From positions 55,167-119,166 of the forward strand of contig CBFDEC010000004.1 of the NCBI GenBank assembly GCA_965603725.1: DNA of 64,000 nt, read 5' to 3'. Both the position numbers and the translations under genes were made by a program. The notes below the pieces were generated by a model. That model was not told the DNA's origin, searched no databases, and saw nothing but the letters and a program-made list of their open reading frames with translations. Of this stretch, positions 1 to 8,186 are shown in pieces. The stretch is from JAGGSN01 sp965603725 (GTDB lineage: Bacteria > Zixibacteria > MSB-5A5 > UBA10806 > 4484-95). Numbering within the stretch: the stretch's first letter is position 1; each line of letters opens with the position of its first letter.

Positions 1-1
1 G

Positions 2-196
2 TTTGAAAACGTGCCGGTTGTCGATATAGGCGACAAAGTTGACATAGTTATAGAAAAAGGTTTGATCAAGGTAACCGCCGAAGGTTTAGCCCGTCAAAAA
101 GGCGGGGTCGGAGATATAATAAGGGTCGTCAACCTTGGTTCTAAAAAAGTAATCAGAGTTGAAATTGTCGATTCGGTTACAGTAGCGCTAAAATAG
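2..196 (+). CDS. flgA: Flagellar basal body P-ring formation protein FlgA, C-terminal end
   Basis: This is the 3' end of a gene that starts before the window; the frame is open from base 2 (Phe-Glu-Asn-Val) and 64 residues remain. FlgA is the periplasmic chaperone that helps FlgI polymerise into the P-ring around the rod. The visible part matches the C-terminal beta-rich half of FlgA: a VxIGDKVDI stretch, then VTAEGLARQKGGVGD, then a VNLGSKKVIRVEIVD ending. The Gly-Asp-Lys-Val and 'A..G..GD.I.V.N' pattern is typical of the family. It is followed 7 bases later by flgH, with a GGAGG ribosome site between, so the two are co-transcribed. Identification rests on the motif and on the neighbours. 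Confidence 0.85.
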   Translation, partial: FENVPVVDIGDKVDIVIEKGLIKVTAEGLARQKGGVGDIIRVVNLGSKKVIRVEIVDSVTVALK

Positions 197-203
197 AGGA
201 GGC

Positions 204-782
204 ATGATGAAACTACTGGCAGGTTTGCTGATAATTACAGTTATAAATACTTTTAATGGCGCATATGCCAATGAGGCAAAACAACGATCAATATATACTG
301 ACATTAAGGCTCATGGAACCGGCGATATTATTACCGTATTGATCGTTGAGGAATCGCGGGCTTTGAATAAAGCTAAAACGACTACCAAGAAAAAGACCGA
401 CGCTAAGACCGAGGGTACCGCCGGTCTGGGACCGCTGGATTTTATCCCGCTCTGGGGAGCAAGCGGATCGGACCAGCTTCAATATGACGGTCAGGGGCAG
501 ACTGAAAAAATAGGCGCGCTCAGGGCAAAGATGACAGTTGCCGTAATCGATGTAAATGATAACGGCGATCTTGTAATCGAGGGCAGCCGGGTCGTTACAG
601 TCAATGATGAGGAAGAGACATTGTTCCTGTCGGGAGTCGTAAGGTCTCGGGATATTTCGAATGATAATACAATATATTCATACCAGATCGCCAACGCTAA
701 GATTTCGTCGAAAGGTAAAGGAAACATAACAGATGGCCACCGCCCCGGGTTTGTCACCAGGCTTATAAACTGGATATTTTAA
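204..782 (+). CDS. flgH: Flagellar L-ring protein FlgH
   Basis: FlgH forms the outer-membrane L-ring through which the flagellar rod passes. The 192-residue protein has an N-terminal hydrophobic segment (about residues 3-20), the conserved GDIITVLIVEES region (about 39-50), a Lys/Thr-rich low-complexity stretch after it, a central KMTVAVIDVNDNGDLVIEG core and the C-terminal FVTRLINWIF ending. FlgH is classically a lipoprotein, but this copy has no cysteine at all, so it cannot be lipidated in the usual way; the signal looks like an ordinary Sec signal ending near AYA-NEA. The stop codon directly abuts the GTG start of flgI. Length is slightly short for the family. Confidence 0.93.
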   Translation: MMKLLAGLLIITVINTFNGAYANEAKQRSIYTDIKAHGTGDIITVLIVEESRALNKAKTTTKKKTDAKTEGTAGLGPLDFIPLWGASGSDQLQYDGQGQTEKIGALRAKMTVAVIDVNDNGDLVIEGSRVVTVNDEEETLFLSGVVRSRDISNDNTIYSYQIANAKISSKGKGNITDGHRPGFVTRLINWIF

Positions 783-1883
783 GTGAAAAGAACATTAGTT
801 TTTGTAATCATTATTATTCTATGTGTCAGTTCGCCGGCAAACAAGGTCAGAGTTAAAGATATTGCCCGTTTCCAAACTGAAAATACAATCCCGCTTTTTG
901 GCTATGGTCTGGTAGTCGGTCTGGAGGGTACAGGCGATTCAAAATCGACGCGGTTTACAATTCAGACACTGGCAAATATGATGGAACGGATGGGGGTGAC
1001 TGTCGATCCCAATCAGGTCAAGGTCAAGAACGTGGCGGCGGTGATAGTCACGGCAGAGCTGGCGCCATATATGTCGTACGGGTCAAGGATAGATGTTATG
1101 GTTTCATCAATAGGCGATGCGTCATCGCTGCAGGGCGGCACTTTATTGTACACTCCTCTGGCAGACGCTTCAGGTACCGTATTTGCCCTGGCCCAGGGGC
1201 CGGTTTCTATAGGCGGATTTAATATCAGTACCGGAATGGGCGATCAATTTCGCAATAATTATACTCTCGTCGGCAGGATCCCGGGCGGAGCAACCGTTGA
1301 GAAGCAAATTGTCAGCCAGCCGCCTGCCGGTTCGGTTATGCTTCACCTTGAGAACCCTGATTTTACTACAGCCGACCGTCTTGCCCGGGTGATAAACGAG
1401 AAAATCGCTGGAGTTACGGCGATTGCCTCAAGTGAAGCCGATGTAGAGATAATAATTCCCAAATCAAAACAGGATGCCGGCGAGATGGTTAAGCTGTTTG
1501 CCAAAGTTGAGAAGCTGGAGATCGAACCTGATGTGCCTGCCAGAGTCGCTATCAACGAAAAAACCGGCACTATCGTCGCTGGACAGAATGTTACAATCTC
1601 AGCGGTTATGCTTGCTCATGGCAATCTCAATATCGAGATAAGAACAACGCCTATGGTATCACAACCGGCGCCTTTCTCGCAGGGTAGAACAGTTTTAACC
1701 CGTGAAGCTGAAATAGCGGTCGAACCGGAAATCGCTCGGATAATTCACGTCGAACAACAGGCGAATATCGGCGATCTGGCAGCGGCGCTCAACGAGATCG
1801 GGGCAACCCCCAGAGATATAATCGCTGTCTTCCAGGCATTAAAAGCGGTTGGCGCACTAAGGGCCGAGTTGGTGGTAATGTAA
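783..1883 (+). CDS. flgI: Flagellar P-ring protein FlgI
   Basis: FlgI builds the periplasmic P-ring, a bushing in the peptidoglycan layer. The 366-residue product starts with a short signal peptide (about residues 1-19) and goes straight into the conserved VKDIARFQTEN and GYGLVVGLEGTGDS motifs (about 24-55). The family's other marks are present: TLANMMERMGV, NVAAVIVTAELAPY, GGTLLYTPL, and near the C-terminus DLAAALNEIGATPRDIIAVFQALKAVGAL. The start is GTG at 783, immediately after the flgH stop, implying translational coupling. One base separates its stop from the flgJ start. This is a full-length, ordinary member. Confidence 0.97.
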   Translation: MKRTLVFVIIIILCVSSPANKVRVKDIARFQTENTIPLFGYGLVVGLEGTGDSKSTRFTIQTLANMMERMGVTVDPNQVKVKNVAAVIVTAELAPYMSYGSRIDVMVSSIGDASSLQGGTLLYTPLADASGTVFALAQGPVSIGGFNISTGMGDQFRNNYTLVGRIPGGATVEKQIVSQPPAGSVMLHLENPDFTTADRLARVINEKIAGVTAIASSEADVEIIIPKSKQDAGEMVKLFAKVEKLEIEPDVPARVAINEKTGTIVAGQNVTISAVMLAHGNLNIEIRTTPMVSQPAPFSQGRTVLTREAEIAVEPEIARIIHVEQQANIGDLAAALNEIGATPRDIIAVFQALKAVGALRAELVVM

Positions 1884-1884
1884 A

Positions 1885-2697
1885 ATGGCCGTTACGGCTG
1901 TAGATACATTTCTCTTAGATCCCAAAACCGACAGCATTGAGGATAAAGAGAAACAGGCCAGAATATTAAGGCTTAAGAAAGCCTGCCAGCAATTCGAGGC
2001 GTTGTTTATACAATACATGCTTAAAAGCATGAGGTCAGCCTCAGAAAAATCAGCGCTTCTGGGAGACGGATTGGGATCAGATATATTCATGCAGATGTTT
2101 GACGAGGGACTGGCTGAAAAAATGTCCGAATCCAGCCCGTTCGGCATTGCAAATGCGATGTATAATAACTTTACCGATTCTGATTCGGCTGAAGAAATTG
2201 GCAGGATATCTTATGTTTCGAGCAAGACCATAAATATCAAACAAAATGTTATGCCCGGAACGGTAAGACGGCAAAACCCCGCTGAAGAAATTAATCTTGA
2301 TAAATATAAAAACATAATCGACGAAGCCGCTGCTGCCAATAGTGTGAATCCCCATCTGGTAAAAGCTGTCATCATTCAGGAATCGGGCGGCAATCCGAAT
2401 GCGGTGTCCTCGAAAGGGGCTAAGGGCTTGATGCAGCTAATGGATGGAACTGCTAAAATGCTTGGTGTTGCAGATCCCTTTAATATCCGGCAGAATATAT
2501 TCGGAGGCGTTAAATATCTGTCCCGACTGTTAAAGAAGTTCAATGGCGATGTGAAAAAGGCTTTAGCCGCTTATAATGCAGGTCCGACTGCGGTAATTAA
2601 ATATGACGGGATTCCTCCATATGAGGAAACGAAAAAATATGTTAACAGTATTATGAACACCCTGGAAGGGTTATTTAAAATAGAAAAAATCCGATAA
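1885..2697 (+). CDS. flgJ: FlgJ-type rod-binding protein fused to an SLT lytic transglycosylase domain
   Basis: The N-terminal part (about residues 25-97) is the rod-binding domain of FlgJ, with the KKACQQFEALFIQYMLKSMR helix and the GSDIFMQMFDEGLAEKM motif. A linker follows, and residues 140-258 are a GH23 soluble-lytic-transglycosylase domain: catalytic Glu166 in QESGGNP, then GLMQLM (181-186) and AYNAGP (229-234). The protein should scaffold rod assembly and cut peptidoglycan so the rod can cross the wall. Proteobacterial FlgJ instead carries a GH73 glucosaminidase domain, so the second domain here is the alternative type. No signal peptide is visible, in keeping with export by the flagellar type III system. 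Confidence 0.92.
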   Translation: MAVTAVDTFLLDPKTDSIEDKEKQARILRLKKACQQFEALFIQYMLKSMRSASEKSALLGDGLGSDIFMQMFDEGLAEKMSESSPFGIANAMYNNFTDSDSAEEIGRISYVSSKTINIKQNVMPGTVRRQNPAEEINLDKYKNIIDEAAAANSVNPHLVKAVIIQESGGNPNAVSSKGAKGLMQLMDGTAKMLGVADPFNIRQNIFGGVKYLSRLLKKFNGDVKKALAAYNAGPTAVIKYDGIPPYEETKKYVNSIMNTLEGLFKIEKIR

Positions 2698-2717
2698 AAA
2701 ATTAAGCGACATAGGTT

Positions 2718-3200
2718 ATGAAAAAATTGGCGGACATATTAAATCAGGAACTCGATACCTTTAACAGGTTTCTAACTTTACTTGATGCTCAGCATAAACA
2801 GATAGTCAGCAGAGACCTGACTGACTTAAATAAGACTAACTCGGAAATCGATTTACTGAGCAACAAAACTCATATTCTTGAAAAAATGAGGATTGAAGAA
2901 GTCAGGAATATATCCAGGCAGTTAAAATTAAATCAGAATAACTTGAAGCTGGGCGACCTGCTGCCCCGTCTGGACAGTATCACAAGCAACCGCTTACAGC
3001 AGTTGCGTCAGGCTATCCTTACCGCTCACAAGTATGTCGAGGAAAAAAGCAGGAGAAATAAACAGCTTATAGAAAAATCGCGTAAATTAATATTTGAATC
3101 GATGAAAATTATGAGCAGTCGACCGTCGCCTGTGTATAACAAACCCGGTCCAACCAGGGAAAATATTCATGAAGGCGGTCTTATTAACCGTTCCGTTTAA
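2718..3200 (+). CDS. flgN: FlgN-family flagellar export chaperone
   Basis: This is a 160-residue, all-helical, Leu- and charge-rich protein placed directly upstream of flgK. FlgN is the cytoplasmic chaperone that binds the C-termini of the hook-filament junction proteins FlgK and FlgL and delivers them to the export gate. The long heptad-like helices (residues 1-125) with the 'LDAQHKQIVSRDLTDL' segment fit the FlgN fold, and gene order flgJ-flgN-flgK supports it. The last 30 residues look disordered. Sequence conservation in this family is weak, so the name depends partly on position. Confidence 0.75.
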   Translation: MKKLADILNQELDTFNRFLTLLDAQHKQIVSRDLTDLNKTNSEIDLLSNKTHILEKMRIEEVRNISRQLKLNQNNLKLGDLLPRLDSITSNRLQQLRQAILTAHKYVEEKSRRNKQLIEKSRKLIFESMKIMSSRPSPVYNKPGPTRENIHEGGLINRSV

Positions 3201-3211
3201 GGGATAAGAAT

Positions 3212-4606
3212 ATGTATGGTGTAAATGTAGGATTTGAAATAGGCAAAAGGGCGCTGCTGGCTCAGCAGTATTCGCTAAATCTCACCGGCCACAATATTGC
3301 CAATGTCAATACTCCGGGTTTCACCCGCCAGCGAACTATTGTTACTTCGACAGATCCGCTTACCTCTGCTCTGGGTAGTTTTGGTACGGGTGTAGAAGTT
3401 GTTACTGTCAGACGTATGCGAACGCTCTTTTTGGATGAACAATTTCGCCAGGAATCTCAGAGCCTCGGGCGTTGGCAGACATTATCGCAAAGTTGGGGAC
3501 AGGTTGAAAGAATATACGCCGAGCCGTCTGATACGGGTTTTTCATCGTTGCTGGACAGCTTTTGGAATTCATGGCAGGATTTATCTGTCAATCCTGACAG
3601 TTCGGCGGCGCGTACCGCAGTAAAGGAACAGGGCACCCTTTTAGCCAATGCCTTCCAGCATATGACCGGACAACTCAGCGAGTTCCAGCGGTCGCTCGAT
3701 GAAGATATTCAGAAAAGTGTACAATTAGTAAATAATATCGCCTATCAAATAGCGGCCTTGAATGAATCTATTTCAACTGCGGAGCTATCCGGCCATCAAG
3801 CCAATGACCTTCGCGACCGCCGGGATTACTTAGTCGACCAATTATCAGAATACGCTAACGTGGCAACAATCGAACAGCCTTCGGGCAATTACAGAGTATT
3901 AATTGGTTCAATGGCCTTAGTTGACGGCGTCGACGTTGCTGAACTTGAGACCGTTGTACAAAATCAGGGAGCGACAATAATCAGTGAGGTAAGGTTTGTA
4001 AATTCGTCGGCAAGACTGGATATATCAAACGGTAAGCTGGCAGGTCTGATTGAGACCAGGGACGAGGTGTTGGTTGAACGTATGGCCGAACTCGATGAAC
4101 TTGCCCTGGCAATAGTTGAGAAAGTCAATGAAATGCATCGAGATGGTTATGGCCTGAATAATTTCACAGGAGTTAATTTTTTTGATGATAGAACTACTGG
4201 AGCGGCAGATATAAAGCTTGATGATCTTATTATTGAAGATGTCGGCTATATAGCCGCTTCTTGGAATGGAGAGCCGGGCGATAACTCAAACGCATTGAGG
4301 ATTGCCGGCTTACGCAATGATCTGACCATGAGAAACGGAAAAGCGACATTCGGTGATTACTATAATTCGATAATCGGAATTGTCGGTATCCGAACAAGAG
4401 AAGCTGAGAATCTGGCCATAAACCAGGAATCACTGGTTTTCCATATTGAAAACAGCCGTCAGTCCGTAGAGGGCGTTTCCCTTGACGAAGAAATGACCAA
4501 CATGATTAAGTATGAGCATGCTTATGCGGCCGCCGCCAGAGTGATCACTATGATGGATGAGGCTTTAAATACTGTCATAAACGGCATGGGCATTGTTGGA
4601 CGTTAA
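3212..4606 (+). CDS. flgK: Flagellar hook-associated protein 1 FlgK
   Basis: FlgK (HAP1) is the first of two junction proteins joining hook to filament. The N-terminal rod-family signature is clear: LNLTGHNIANVNTPGFTRQR (about residues 22-41). The C-terminal signature is also clear: SLDEEMTNMIKYEHAYAAAARVITMMDEAL (about 424-453). Between these lies a coiled-coil region with the NDLRDRRDYLVDQLSEYANV motif (about 195-214). At 464 residues it is on the short side for the family, so the outer variable domains are reduced. It lies 11 bases after flgN and 20 bases before csrA in the same operon. Confidence 0.96.
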   Translation: MYGVNVGFEIGKRALLAQQYSLNLTGHNIANVNTPGFTRQRTIVTSTDPLTSALGSFGTGVEVVTVRRMRTLFLDEQFRQESQSLGRWQTLSQSWGQVERIYAEPSDTGFSSLLDSFWNSWQDLSVNPDSSAARTAVKEQGTLLANAFQHMTGQLSEFQRSLDEDIQKSVQLVNNIAYQIAALNESISTAELSGHQANDLRDRRDYLVDQLSEYANVATIEQPSGNYRVLIGSMALVDGVDVAELETVVQNQGATIISEVRFVNSSARLDISNGKLAGLIETRDEVLVERMAELDELALAIVEKVNEMHRDGYGLNNFTGVNFFDDRTTGAADIKLDDLIIEDVGYIAASWNGEPGDNSNALRIAGLRNDLTMRNGKATFGDYYNSIIGIVGIRTREAENLAINQESLVFHIENSRQSVEGVSLDEEMTNMIKYEHAYAAAARVITMMDEALNTVINGMGIVGR

Positions 4607-4626
4607 GCATTAAACCGGAGTAAAAA

Positions 4627-4878
4627 GTGTTAATCCTGACAAGGAAGTTGGGCGAATCCATAACCATCGACAACGATATAAAGATTACAGTTCTCGGTAT
4701 TTATGGAAAACAGGTAAAACTTGGCATATTGGCGCCCGATAGAGTGTCTGTTCACCGAGAAGAAATTTTCAAGAGAATCCAGGAAGAGAATAAATTTGCA
4801 TCGCTGGCTTTAAAGGAAGATTTGTTCGAAGTGGCCAAGATTTTAAAATCCAAACGAATAAAGCAAAAGAAAAAATAA
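4627..4878 (+). CDS. csrA: Carbon storage regulator CsrA
   Basis: CsrA is a small homodimeric RNA-binding protein that blocks translation by covering GGA motifs near ribosome binding sites. The 83-residue product begins MLILTRKLGESI, contains the VKLGILAPDRVSVHREEIF core with the conserved RNA-contacting Arg in VHREE, and has a C-terminal extension of about 20 residues beyond the minimal E. coli length. Extended C-termini are known from lineages where FliW antagonises CsrA, and fliW lies two genes downstream. The start is GTG at 4627. The 3' end overlaps the sigma-28-type promoter for flgL. Likely target: the fliC leader at 17167-17204. Confidence 0.96.
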   Translation: MLILTRKLGESITIDNDIKITVLGIYGKQVKLGILAPDRVSVHREEIFKRIQEENKFASLALKEDLFEVAKILKSKRIKQKKK

Positions 4879-4885
4879 CCGATAA
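4859..4885 (+). promoter_or_regulatory. Sigma-28-type promoter for flgL
   Basis: TAAAGCAA (4859-4866), an 11-base spacer, and ACCGATAA (4878-4885) match the flagellar sigma-28 consensus TAAAGTTT-N11-GCCGATAA well, including the exact spacing. It overlaps the last codons of csrA and would drive flgL, fliW and the genes after them as late flagellar genes. The intervening 115 bases to flgL would be a leader. No experimental start site is known. Confidence 0.7.
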
Positions 4886-5000
4886 TCTAACAAAGGTGAA
4901 ATGGCGGCAAAAATGGAGGGAAAGCAACTTAATTGTTTGCTTATATCAATGTGTGCCGGGGCGGTAATATCCAAAATTTAATATCGACTGGAGTTTAAGA

Positions 5001-6941
5001 ATGCGTGTGTCCAATAAAATGATAGCCGACAGGGTATTGTATAATCTTACCCAATCCACCAACAGGTTTTTGCGGCTGCAGACTCAGGCTTCATCCGGAA
5101 GAAGAATAAACAAGCCCTCTGATGACCCGCTCGGTATTACCAGTGATTTATACTACCGTTCAAGGCTTTCTGATATTTCACAGTTTAAATCGAATTTGTC
5201 GCATTGCCAATCATGGCTGTCCTTTTCCGATCAGGCGTTAAACAATATTAATGGCTTAATCATCGAGGCAAAAGATGTCGCTATTGAGTTAGGCAACGAC
5301 ACCTATGATGAAAACGCCCGTTTAGCGGGGGCTGCTCAAATAGGAGAGATTTTCAATCAATTAATGGATGCGGCAAATTCTCAATATCAAAACAAGTATA
5401 TCTTTAGCGGTTCTAAAACCGGTATGCCGGCGATTTTTGCCAACTCAATCGGAGCTATATATCAGGGTGATTATCAGGACATGCTGTTAGAAATCGAAAG
5501 GGGCAGCTATCTAAAAATCAATTCATTCGGGAACGAGTTTTTGACCGCCCCTGTAGCTGTATTAGGGGAAGGCTTTGATTTAAACCCGGGCATTCAGCCA
5601 AATATGTGGCTAACAGACCTCAACGCCGGTCAGGGCGTTAATATGGGCGCCGGTCAGTTTATTGTTAATACGTTAAACGGCACCTATACAATCGATCCTG
5701 GCGCGGCAAATGTTAAAAATATCCAGCAGCTGCTTGATACAGTCAATGCCGCGGCAATTCCCAATTTTATCGCCTCTATTCACGGCGCTGGTTCGGGAAT
5801 ACAGTTTGAGGATACCACTGCTCATCATTTGGTGGCGGTTGATGCGGTCAACAGCACGCCGCTGTCGATGTTGAACAATGGGTCCGGCGTTTCCCAGGCG
5901 CCGGGAACGTTCGTTATCCGTAATTATGATAGTTCAATAGTAGCCAATATTGATATTTCGGCTGATACAAATGTCTTTGAGGTTCTGACTACCATCAACG
6001 CAGAACTGGATGCGCAGTTCGGCGTGGGCGTGGTTTCAGTCAGTATTGATCCCGAGGAAAACAGGCTGGTAGTTACCGATACGGTCGCCGGCCGCGATTT
6101 GTATATCGAGGAATCGGGGACAGGACAAACCACCGCCGCCGAACTTGGCATAGCCGGCGTTTTTCAGGGAACGCTTGTGGGTGAAGATCTGGAACCGCTG
6201 CATATACAGGTTCAGGAGTCGGCCTTTGGCGAAACACTGGCGGCCGACCTTGGTATTCTGCACGGCGTCGAATATGAAACCCTGATTAGCGATGATCTTA
6301 ATCCCCGGCTTACTTATTATTCAAAGATATCATCGCTAAACAGCAATGCCGGAATTGAGCTTGGCGTAATTAGAATAAGCAATGGCCTTGATTGCGTCGA
6401 TATTGACCTTAGTCCCCTGGCAAGTAACCCGAGCTCTACTATCCTGGACCTGATAGAAATGATAAATCTAGCCGGCATTGATGCCTCAGCATATTTGAAC
6501 TCTGATTCTACCGGCATTATAGTTAAATCGAAACATGATGATCGTACATTTATGATAACCGAAGCCGATAATGGCAGAACTGCATCCGCCCTGGGTATTT
6601 TTGGCTCCACCGACCTTATTGGAAATATGATGATTCTTAAAAAGGCGCTGGAAAGAAATAATGTGGAAGAAATCGGGGCTACGCTTAATGTGTATAATAA
6701 GGCTTTAGATCAACTCCTGACCTCGCGTTCCAGCATAGGGTCGCGAGCAATAAGGGCTGAAACTGCCGAAATAAGTATGATGACCCAGGAGTTGCTGGTT
6801 ACCGGTCAGCTATCAGAGATTGAGGATGCTGATATGATTCGGGTTATTTCCGACCTGGCAATGGCTGAAATTGTTTATCAATCGGCTTTAGCCTCTGCCG
6901 CCAGGATGATTCAACCATCGCTTTTAGATTTCTTGCGATAG
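5001..6941 (+). CDS. flgL: Flagellar hook-associated protein 3 FlgL, long form
   Basis: FlgL (HAP3) is the second hook-filament junction protein and is flagellin-related. The N-terminus (MRVSNKMIADRVLYNLTQST, then LRLQTQASSGRRINKPSDDP at about 25-43) and the C-terminal helical part (about residues 545-646, with QLLTSRSSIGSRAIRAETAE and SALASAARMIQPSLLDFLR) are typical. At 646 residues it is about twice the length of enterobacterial FlgL; the extra mass is a large surface-exposed insertion (about 150-530) made of repeated beta-rich units resembling flagellin hypervariable (IN-type) modules. It lies downstream of a sigma-28-type promoter and is followed 9 bases later by fliW. Confidence 0.93.
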   Translation: MRVSNKMIADRVLYNLTQSTNRFLRLQTQASSGRRINKPSDDPLGITSDLYYRSRLSDISQFKSNLSHCQSWLSFSDQALNNINGLIIEAKDVAIELGNDTYDENARLAGAAQIGEIFNQLMDAANSQYQNKYIFSGSKTGMPAIFANSIGAIYQGDYQDMLLEIERGSYLKINSFGNEFLTAPVAVLGEGFDLNPGIQPNMWLTDLNAGQGVNMGAGQFIVNTLNGTYTIDPGAANVKNIQQLLDTVNAAAIPNFIASIHGAGSGIQFEDTTAHHLVAVDAVNSTPLSMLNNGSGVSQAPGTFVIRNYDSSIVANIDISADTNVFEVLTTINAELDAQFGVGVVSVSIDPEENRLVVTDTVAGRDLYIEESGTGQTTAAELGIAGVFQGTLVGEDLEPLHIQVQESAFGETLAADLGILHGVEYETLISDDLNPRLTYYSKISSLNSNAGIELGVIRISNGLDCVDIDLSPLASNPSSTILDLIEMINLAGIDASAYLNSDSTGIIVKSKHDDRTFMITEADNGRTASALGIFGSTDLIGNMMILKKALERNNVEEIGATLNVYNKALDQLLTSRSSIGSRAIRAETAEISMMTQELLVTGQLSEIEDADMIRVISDLAMAEIVYQSALASAARMIQPSLLDFLR

Positions 6942-6950
6942 GAGGAACTG

Positions 6951-7397
6951 TTGCCTGCTGTTAATACAACGAAATTTGGTGAAGTTAAATATAAAAAGAG
7001 CGATGTAATTACTTTTATCAGGCCGATACTTGGTTTTAATGATTTAACCCGATACTTTATCATATCCAGATCTGAATCTGAACCGTTTAAATGGCTTCAA
7101 TCGATTGACGATCCGTCAATCTGCTTCGTTATTGTTGATCCGACGATGGTTTACTCAGAATATCTTGTGGAAATAAGCCCTTACGATATTAAACAACTCG
7201 GCGGAACAGAGGACCTGAAAGATTACCAAATATATGGAATCGTAACTGTCCCTAAAGGTCGACCAGATCAAATGTCAATAAATTTGCAGGGACCAGTCAT
7301 AATTAATGTCAAAAACCTAAAAGCTCTTCAGTTGATTCTTAATAATCCTGACTATGACATTCGCTATAGCCTATTTAAAAGCAAACAGACGGCCTAA
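6951..7397 (+). CDS. fliW: Flagellar assembly factor FliW
   Basis: FliW is a cytoplasmic protein that binds either flagellin or CsrA. When flagellin is exported, freed FliW removes CsrA from the flagellin mRNA, coupling synthesis to assembly. The 148-residue product has the family layout: N-terminal TKFGEVKY, then GFNDLTRYFII, a central PFKWLQSIDDPSICFVIVDP and a C-terminal INLQGPVIINVKNLKALQ. The start is TTG at 6951, chosen because GGAGG lies 5 bases upstream and nothing better is in frame. Co-occurrence with csrA and with a CsrA-like site in the fliC leader makes the three-part circuit likely here. Confidence 0.95.
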   Translation: MPAVNTTKFGEVKYKKSDVITFIRPILGFNDLTRYFIISRSESEPFKWLQSIDDPSICFVIVDPTMVYSEYLVEISPYDIKQLGGTEDLKDYQIYGIVTVPKGRPDQMSINLQGPVIINVKNLKALQLILNNPDYDIRYSLFKSKQTA

Positions 7398-7424
7398 CAA
7401 TAAATATCTTTAAATTATCATGTC

Positions 7425-8165
7425 ATGAGGATAGACAGTCCACAAGTTGATGATTCCCTTATAAGCTACAAAGGGCATGGAATGGTTGAGACCGCCTCAA
7501 AGACCAATTCTATTGCTCATGTGGCGGCTCACGAAAACCGGCATATCGCTCAATTTAGAAATTATGCCAGATATCACAATAAAGAGATTGTCCGGGAAGA
7601 TATTTCCATCCGGTATGAATTCATTGAGGGTAATATCGTGGCGGTCGCCGGTCAGGCTACTACTGTAATGCATGACAAGCCCGAGGAAAATTCCATAAAG
7701 CAGGTAAAAATTCCAGAAGGAACATTTGTTGATTTGAAAGCCGTGACAATTGATGAAAATTTTAAGAAAGAAAAAGAGCTTGATATCCTGTTGACCAGAA
7801 TTGAAACGGCTTTGAACCGGATCGAAGCCAGACTTGAGAAAACTGATGATGAAAGCATACAGCAAATAAATCCGCAGGCCGACACGGCAACGCAACTCCG
7901 CAATAAAAAATTAAAACTGGAAGAACAGAAAAAAGAGATTGAGAAAATGCGCAGTATGATAAGCGCCGATAAATTAAAAGAGCTGACCGAAGAATTACTC
8001 GGTGGGGCTGTGGCGCTTATCGAACAATCGGCTAAATTGTTAAATGCAATATTTGGACTTAAAACCGGTAATCAATCCGAAGATATACCCGATAAATATA
8101 ATGAAGTATCTTTTTCAGATTTTTCGTTGATGTACACCGGGATTTTGTTTGATACAACGATTTAA
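7425..8165 (+). CDS. Uncharacterised protein with HExxH motif in flagellar operon
   Basis: I do not recognise this 246-residue protein with certainty. Residues 30-45 contain AHVAAHENRHIAQF, in which H36-E37-N-R-H40 is an HExxH zinc-metallopeptidase signature on a probable helix. It is followed by YARYHNKEIV and a beta-like ISIRYEFIEGNIVAVAGQATTV segment. This outline resembles the SprA-related putative metalloprotease family (AHExxH, then a Tyr/Gly-rich strand pair). Residues 110-190 are a charged coiled coil. There is no signal peptide or membrane segment. It sits between fliW and the glycosylation genes, 27 bases from fliW, so it may act on a flagellar protein, but activity is inference. 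Confidence 0.55.
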   Translation: MRIDSPQVDDSLISYKGHGMVETASKTNSIAHVAAHENRHIAQFRNYARYHNKEIVREDISIRYEFIEGNIVAVAGQATTVMHDKPEENSIKQVKIPEGTFVDLKAVTIDENFKKEKELDILLTRIETALNRIEARLEKTDDESIQQINPQADTATQLRNKKLKLEEQKKEIEKMRSMISADKLKELTEELLGGAVALIEQSAKLLNAIFGLKTGNQSEDIPDKYNEVSFSDFSLMYTGILFDTTI

Positions 8166-8186
8166 ATTGCCAGACGAGGTTTTATA

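Noticed and set aside
7497..7895. 132-residue minus-strand frame opposite the HExxH gene
   Set aside because: Shadow of the plus-strand gene, whose frame is longer, has operon context and ordinary codon use.
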